In this document: piece after piece, positions 57,911 to 64,000 of the stretch
Numbering within the stretch: the first letter of the stretch is position 1
Layout of the letters: each line of letters starts with the position of its first letter
NCBI GenBank assembly: GCA_028673005.1
Contig: CM054116.1
Span: 36,862,854 to 36,926,853, forward strand
Origin: Tanypteryx hageni
Taxonomy: Eukaryota > Arthropoda > Insecta > Odonata > Petaluridae
Reading direction: 5' to 3'
Length of the DNA: 64,000 nucleotides
Position numbers and translations under genes: made by a program
Notes under the pieces: model-generated
Database searches by the model: none
What the model saw: the letters and a program-made list of their open reading frames with translations, nothing else
Told to the model about the DNA's origin: nothing

Positions 57911-58994
57911 GTATGTTGTATTTAATTTAGCCTCATTATCTTCGTTGAAGCTATAGTTTACAGATACTACAGTGTTCCTGAAATGATCTCTTGTTTAACG
58001 TATTTACATGATGGCCCCAATTCAAAATTCAATGTGAAAGTATATTAAAATTAAAACTATTAGACCTAATAATGTAACGTTGCTTTAGTCATATAAAGAA
58101 ATGAAATTTTTATTTTTGGTGAAATGTATTTGTGACCTTACTGTTGTTTCACCTGGGTGACCAGTGAAAACCTGTTACGGTATGAGGTAAAGGTTTCCTG
58201 AATCGTTAGGAACATCTGTGAGTGTAAAATACTGTTGAGACTCGAGGAAATATGTGGGGCGTATGAAAACCCAGATTTGATTTAACCAGTTTTATTACAA
58301 TGTACGTAATCTTAAGAAATGTCAAATACCGGTGAATGTTGACGAATGGATTTGTTGATCGTTCCGGAAATCTCGTTTCAAAAAGATGATTATATAGCTG
58401 TGGTAATTTTTAATTCAGAATTATATTCTAATTAAAATAAGGCATTTTGTGGGAATTTCGTCTGTACTTCGGGTATTGGAAAATAATTAATGGCCGAGGT
58501 TTACGATGCACAGTTGTCAATCAGTAAGACTTCGTTTTCCTTTATGCGATTCTTCCATCAAGTCGAACGCTTTCTCTTGTTTCTTTCCGTAAATGTTAGT
58601 AATAAAGATTCTATTTTCTACCGGTAAAATTATGCTACATTATTAGACAAAGCTTTCTTAAGATAATCTATGACGATATATTAATGTATTTGGTTATATG
58701 ATTGACGAATACCGAATTTTGGAGATAGAATTATTTTGCAAATAACTATTTATTTACATTTCTAAGTAATATTCACAATTTATTATCGAAATGTTAACAT
58801 TTGAGCTAGTATTATATTTGAACAAAATATTTGTAGTCGATCCACCATATAGTTACTTAAATCGAAAATTTGAAGCATGGGATAATATTAAATTTTCATG
58901 TAAGCCTTGCATTTGCTGTACATTTTTAACATTGTATTTCATCAGTTAAATATTTGCCTTTTGCCAATCTATGTTCATTTTATCGTTGGTGTAG

Positions 58995-59261
58995 TGTGAG
59001 TTCCTGTTGCCTCAAACCATGGCATCAGCCACACACCCGTCCCTGCGGCAGTTGAGTGTATCCTTAGGGATTACTCCAGGTACTCCCATTAATTTGGACA
59101 CGCTTATGCCACTGTTATCAACCACCGACACCAAAAAGAAACTTGCTCTTGGAAGTGCTGTCGTCGAGGTTTTAGGAAATCCAGATCAACCTATTGAGTG
59201 TTCTGATATTGGACAGTTTATCGACGGTTTGATTCCATGGATGCAGAGTTGTAATTTTAAG
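58995..59261 (+). CDS. CLASP: CLASP (Mast/Orbit/chromosome bows), first coding exon
   Basis: ATG at 59019 in a good context (CAAACCATGG) opens 81 codons that end at AAG|GTAAAT (donor at 59262, phase 0). An acceptor TTGGTGTAG|TGTGAG at 58994/58995 would make the exon start 24 bases before the ATG. The protein begins MASATHPSLRQLSVSLGI, then LDTLMPLLSTTDTKKKLALG and SDIGQFIDGLIPWMQSCNFK. The last block matches the start of the first TOG domain of CLASP proteins (Drosophila Mast/Orbit has the same IDGLMPWL...FK arrangement), and DTLMPLL...TKKKL.LG..VVE matches its first HEAT helices. CLASP binds microtubule plus ends and kinetochores and promotes rescue. The remaining roughly 1,400 residues lie beyond the window's right edge. 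An in-frame upstream TTG is not needed. Confidence 0.75.
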
Positions 59262-60439
59262 GTAAATACAATATTGAAAATTTTTCTTTTTTTATAAATT
59301 GTAGTAAATTTTATTAACCTGGAGCTTGTGTGCTATCTTGTTGAGCATATTATTAGCTACTGGTTTTGTATATTTATACATAAGGATTTAGAGAAAGAAT
59401 CTGGTTATCGAACCAGCTCTTTTAGTTGATTCTCTTGTTGATGTTGATATATTTTTACGATTATAGTTAGCACAAACTATTTTGCTTTGCCTACAAAAAT
59501 TGAAGTGTAAATTTATTATAGTTAGATTGACTATGATTGCAGTTTTGAGTTTTGTATTGCCTGTTAAAAAATATTTTATTTCCTTGTTAGGGATTAAGTT
59601 TCTGTTGCTCAAACAAGTATTCAGTGTAAGATTTGCGTTTTGTTTCTAATAGAGTGGTTATATTATAGCCCTATGTTGTTATTTGTTGTGGATTGAACAT
59701 TATGTTGGATTGTTGAGAATTTGGCATTTAAATACATAATTTATTCTATCTACCCAGCAAAAGCTAGAGCATCATTCGAACAGATACCAGAACTCCTTCA
59801 TTTATATAATAAAGAGAAAATGAAGTGAAGGTTATTTGCCTCTGGTGCTGTGTGAGAGAGATTGTTTCAGATAGGCTATTTTTTCATCAAAATGTTTTCA
59901 TCATTGAATAAGTAAATTTTTTAGGGTCCGTAATGGCAAACAAGGTGCCTTTTGCACTAGAATATGTAAGTAAATATGAAGTTCGATTATCTTTTAAATT
60001 TGTGTAATTTCTAGTTTCAGATTTTTGAAATCTAAATTCCTGAAAGCGTGTCATACGTACAGCATTACACAATTTTTTAGTAAAACAAATTCCTCATCGA
60101 AATCAGTTGTCTCTCATATTCAAATAGCATCAAAATGAATTAATATGCACGCATTTAAGGAGCGTATATATCTATAAATTTTAGGAAAAGAGGAATATGT
60201 AGTTTTTGTTGAAATAAGGAAAATAAAAAATGAGATAATCATGCAGTTTTCGTTCTTTTGTGTGCCTCTTATCTCCCTAGGTTTTCTGCCGTGCACGATT
60301 GTTTTGCAACGAAAGATTTTATTTCCATTTTGTACGAATTTCCTTGTATTCTTCTTGGCACACATTTTCCGGTGTTCATGAATGTGGATATGGTTTTTCG
60401 GAGAAATAATCTCGGCGTATTTGTACATGTCCATTAATA

Positions 60440-60860
60440 ACACCATTGTCTGAAACACTGAGCTGGAAGGGCAGTATATCTGTCAGTACTTCCGCGGATT
60501 GTGACTCGTATTTCCTTCGGCGACGTTCACCCACATCGCAGTATATTCGCAAGGCGCACTCGCTGCCTCGTAATCACGGTCTCTCGCTCACTTCCAGTAC
60601 GGCCTGCATTATCCCTCGCCTCTCTTTTCCCCTCCCTCCTCCATTCCTCCTCTCCGCAGTGCCGCTCGCACTCGCCTTGGTCGATGAGGGTTGGGGTCCG
60701 GCGAACGTTCCGTGTGTTCGTTATTCACTTCGCAGTCGCCTGTCTTTCTTTCCCAATTATTCGACGAGTGTCTTGTGCCAGCGTTCGGATCTCAACGAAT
60801 ACTGATCTGCTAGCAGTGGTCGTTAACACCGGCACTAAAAACACCTTTCGATCCCGAGTA
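60440..60860. promoter_or_regulatory. GC-richer island in CLASP intron, possible alternative promoter
   Basis: CpG-bearing sequence with pyrimidine-rich tracts (CCTCTCTTTTCCCCTCCCTC at about 60611) and two overlapping long open frames that encode low-complexity R/S/P-rich peptides without domains. The frames are better explained by composition than by coding. Large first introns of cytoskeletal regulators often hold alternative start sites, but nothing here proves transcription. Confidence 0.35.
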
Positions 60861-62499
60861 TTTTTAGTTTTCGTTCCGTTGCATGTGTTAAAGGAGTAAA
60901 TATTTCGTCGAGGCTCATAAATGTGGACAGAGGCCACTTTAAGATAGTTTTATGATATGTTAAAATGGTCGTATCGAATCATGGTCAGTTTTGCGATGGG
61001 TAATTTTAGATCTTGTGTAGTTTTAACAATTAAACCTTGTTAACACAAAATATTTTGTCGAGGTGTTTCACTTATTCCAATTTGTTCTTGAAATTTGTTA
61101 AATTTCGTTGGTGTTTACCCATTGCCGAATATATTCACGATCCATGATTACTAGATACCTCCAATCAGAAACGCTGGATGGAATGGTGCCTGCATAATGG
61201 TCAGTTGTATTGTGACATGATCTTGGTTCATTTTTGTTATATCGCTTCCTATTGTGGAGTGGCGGTTGAATTTCTTGCCTTGCAACTGGCAAAATATCTG
61301 GCCATATTTATTTCCTAAAATATATATGTTTTCATTATTTCACGGTTAAATTTTATACTAAAAGTTAAAAATTTTCACGGTCTAACTTGTCCATATGTTT
61401 TATTCTTTTAATCAATTCCAGTTATATGCTAGGATACTTTTTATATCTGTGAAACAGTTTACTTGTAGAGAGTTGGTTTCTAATTTTTTTGTATATGTAG
61501 TGTCTTTGCAGTCATTGCCATGCTGAATGGCAAGATACTGGAATAAATTTAGAGCAACATTCAACTCATTTCTCTTCGTCCTACCGGGTTCTTAATTCAT
61601 ACATTTCTTGCCGCTTCTCTCATCCCCAATTTAGCCAATGTTGTGTCCGCATTGCCCATCCTCCCACAGAATTCGACCTTGGGCCGCTAAGGTCACGCAG
61701 GACGGGTACCATCTCCCCCAAGCGCGACATCGGAACCATCTCACTCGCTAATGCCTGCTTTTTTGCTAGTCGCATTCATTCTTCCTTGTTGTTGTTATTT
61801 TGGCTTTAAAATTTTGTGAGTCACAGTCGCGTCTCGTTTTCATCAATATATTGGCTGTTAACTATTTTAGTTATTTAATCTCGGGCACTTAACTGGCTGG
61901 TAGCTTGAGTTGGATTCTGTAAACCTTTCGCGTGTTTATATATTTAGGGATGTTTGGATTTTAGATAAAATGCCTTTCAAAACTTTTCCTTTCCATCTTG
62001 TTATTCAGTTTGGATTTCGGTAGATTATAAGATAAACCCTTTATCCTCTTAAAAATACTCTAGTTTAATTAATTAATTATATATATATATATATTAAAAA
62101 TTGATCTTAAATACGAAGTGAGCCCATAATGCAATTGATACATTTATTTCTCCGTCGTTTTTGTCATTACGGTCCTTATTTATCTGATATAGCAATATCC
62201 ACGTTCTTCGAGCATAATTTTTGAAGAAAGCACCTTGCAATCACGTCAATAATTTATTTGGCCTCCAGTTTTTTGTAATCTTTCGACACAAGTGGTGAAG
62301 TCAGCGTCGTGTTCAATTTGTCGTTCATTTGATTCTCTTGTTAAGTATAGAAATATATTATGTATCTCTGCTTTTCTTAAACCGCAACGTATGGTCTCGG
62401 TTATTATAAATAATAATCTTGTGAAAGAAGACACTGGCGCAATTGATTTAGATATTTTCGGTTCTGCTTTCGTCGACATCATCAACTCTCAACTTCCCA

Positions 62500-62770
62500 C
62501 GATAGGATCACTTCCTTCCCGTTAGTTTTTTACTCTCGATGTTTTCCTCTCCTTAAAGGGCCGGTTTCGTGGCTCTCGATTCCCCTCCTTCCGTGTTATC
62601 CCATCGTCCGTGGGACGTTTCTTCCAGCAGCGTGGGCCGTCGACCGCGATTCGTAGTCTGCGGACCTGCGAGTCCTCACTGTTAGGTTAGGGCTGAGTGA
62701 GTGTGGGCGTTGCTTTTGGGCGTGGCTCTCGCTCGGATGACTGCTTGGTTGCCTAGGTTACCAGCGACGC
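62500..62770. promoter_or_regulatory. GC-rich island with GC-box and X-box-like sites
   Basis: Contains GGGCGTGGC (about 62719; Sp/KLF-type site) and the imperfect palindrome GGTTGCCTAGGTTACC (62747-62762), one mismatch from an RFX X-box. CpG density is much higher than around it. Either an intronic enhancer or an alternative CLASP promoter would fit. Confidence 0.35.
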
Positions 62771-64000
62771 TGTTTCCTCCAATGATGGAATCTCCGAAAT
62801 ATCTTGTCTTGCAATATGGAATTCATCGAGATTACCGATTTGTTACGTCTTCGTTTTTTTCTTGGTCGTCTTGATCTCCTGAGATCATTCCATAGGCTGG
62901 TAGGAGATATCGATTTTGAATCATACCTGCATGGTTGTCATTTTAAGATATTTAGGTTTATGATTTGAATTGACGATTTGGCGTTGATGCATAACTATCC
63001 AGTATGATATGACGCGAGAAAGATTTGAAGAATTAGAATTAATGAAGTACAACGTGTATAAACTCTAGTCTCTCGCTTTTACGTCTAATTATAACAATAG
63101 TTTCTGAGGCCTCTTTTCTCGAGAATGCGGCGTATTCAATAGATTCTATATGTATTATTCCAGAGAATGTTTTGGAATCTTGCAGTTATGCATTTATACG
63201 AACTGTTATTTACTGAACGGCTAGTTGGTGGAAGATTAATAAAACTAGATAGAAACATTTAAAAGAAAAAAGTAACAAGTCTTGCTGTCAATTTCGAACG
63301 AAGTGGAACAAAAAGATAAGAAATTAATAGCAAATAATAATTATCGAGCTTCCCCTGGTGCCAGATTCCAGTTGATGAATTCCGCTATTGTTGAATCATT
63401 ACTGATGGCAACTGCTTCGTAGCCAAAATCCGTATCAAGTTTTTCCAACTGGTTAATGGATATTGGTGCTGCCCATTTCATCAATTTAATGGCAGACGTT
63501 TCTTTTTCATTTTATCAAATCGTGGTTAAAATGATTTTGCTCCATATTTATCGAGATACATTTTTGGTGAAATATGTTCTGCGCCATTTTGGATTATATT
63601 TGTTCTTGCTGTTCGTATAGCGTGACTACTTGACTCCTAGAATACGACGGCTGAGAGATAAGGGAGCCCTTTTACACAGCTGAATTCATTCATTATCGCC
63701 TACCCATCGACGAGCAAAGTGCCATTAAAAGTTCGCGGCGTTCCATAAAAAGAAAACGAATCGTTGAAGTTTTCTCAGTGGATACTGCTAAGAAAGGAAA
63801 TCGATCTTTCGTCTCCATTATGTTAGTCTAATGACACGCGATTATCGCTATTAGTGGTGAAATTTAATTTCTTTGTTGATCCTATCATGTAAATTTTTCC
63901 TGCGATCACTATTATTGCGACATGAAAACGATTGAATTTTAAAAAGTTGTCTCTTTATGGCGATTTATATACCTGTCAATTTAAGATATTTTATGATTTT

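Larger units (their letters stand above)
59262..64000 (+). other. CLASP: First coding intron of CLASP (incomplete)
   Basis: No continuation of the TOG1 domain is visible up to the window end, so the intron exceeds 4.7 kb. It is mostly AT-rich with short frames. GC-richer islands at about 60,440-60,860, 61,590-61,760 and 62,500-62,770 differ clearly from the rest and are discussed as possible alternative promoters or enhancers. No transposon ends are evident, in contrast to the region left of 57.2 kb. Confidence 0.55.

Noticed and set aside
60446..60899. Two overlapping frames of 112-133 codons as an exon
   Set aside because: Both peptides are low-complexity, no TOG-like or other domain is visible, and GC-rich sequence makes long frames by chance.
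62292..62525. Next CLASP exon
   Set aside because: The translation has no resemblance to the TOG1 continuation and lacks a convincing acceptor and donor.

Overview
The window is animal nuclear DNA, most likely from an arthropod. It is AT-rich and has long non-coding stretches, spliced coding sequence, and a dense, nested load of eukaryotic transposons (Penelope-like, CR1/jockey-group and other LINEs, hAT, pogo/Tigger, Tc1/mariner-like, piggyBac, Helitron, and a foldback-like element). There is no bacterial-type operon, CRISPR array or rRNA. The nearest taxon cannot be named from the sequence alone.

Layout. 1-12.5 kb holds old transposon remnants: a hAT-type element with an 8-bp target duplication, a broken minus-strand gene that I read as RAG1/Transib-like, and a pogo-like deletion derivative flanked by TA. 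12.5-17.6 kb holds the 5' half of a LINE with a PHD-finger ORF1, abutting a 3.2-kb hAT element whose transposase is nearly complete but broken twice. 17.6-21.6 kb is a Penelope-like retroelement with an inverted 5' arm, split by a LINE. 18,197-36,095 is repeated almost exactly at 36,096-53,989, a direct tandem duplication of about 17.9 kb. Each unit carries a LINE, a TTAA-flanked piggyBac-type MITE, a foldback-like element with iterated inverted repeats, a piggyBac 5' end, a hAT MITE, a head-to-head Helitron-like cluster, an AT microsatellite and a second LINE in whose GAT tail the duplication ends. 54-57.2 kb has further fragments and a Tc1/mariner-like element whose ends are arrays of about 21-bp repeats.

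57.7-64 kb is the 5' end of a host gene: a candidate promoter (two TTACGTCA sites, CACGTG, an ATGGCGG start-region motif), a probable 5' UTR exon, the first coding exon (81 codons) of a CLASP/Mast/Orbit microtubule plus-end protein, and a long first coding intron with GC-richer islands. This is the only host gene I can support; every other coding segment is transposon-derived and nearly all are broken. Family assignments come from recognising motifs by reading, without database searches.
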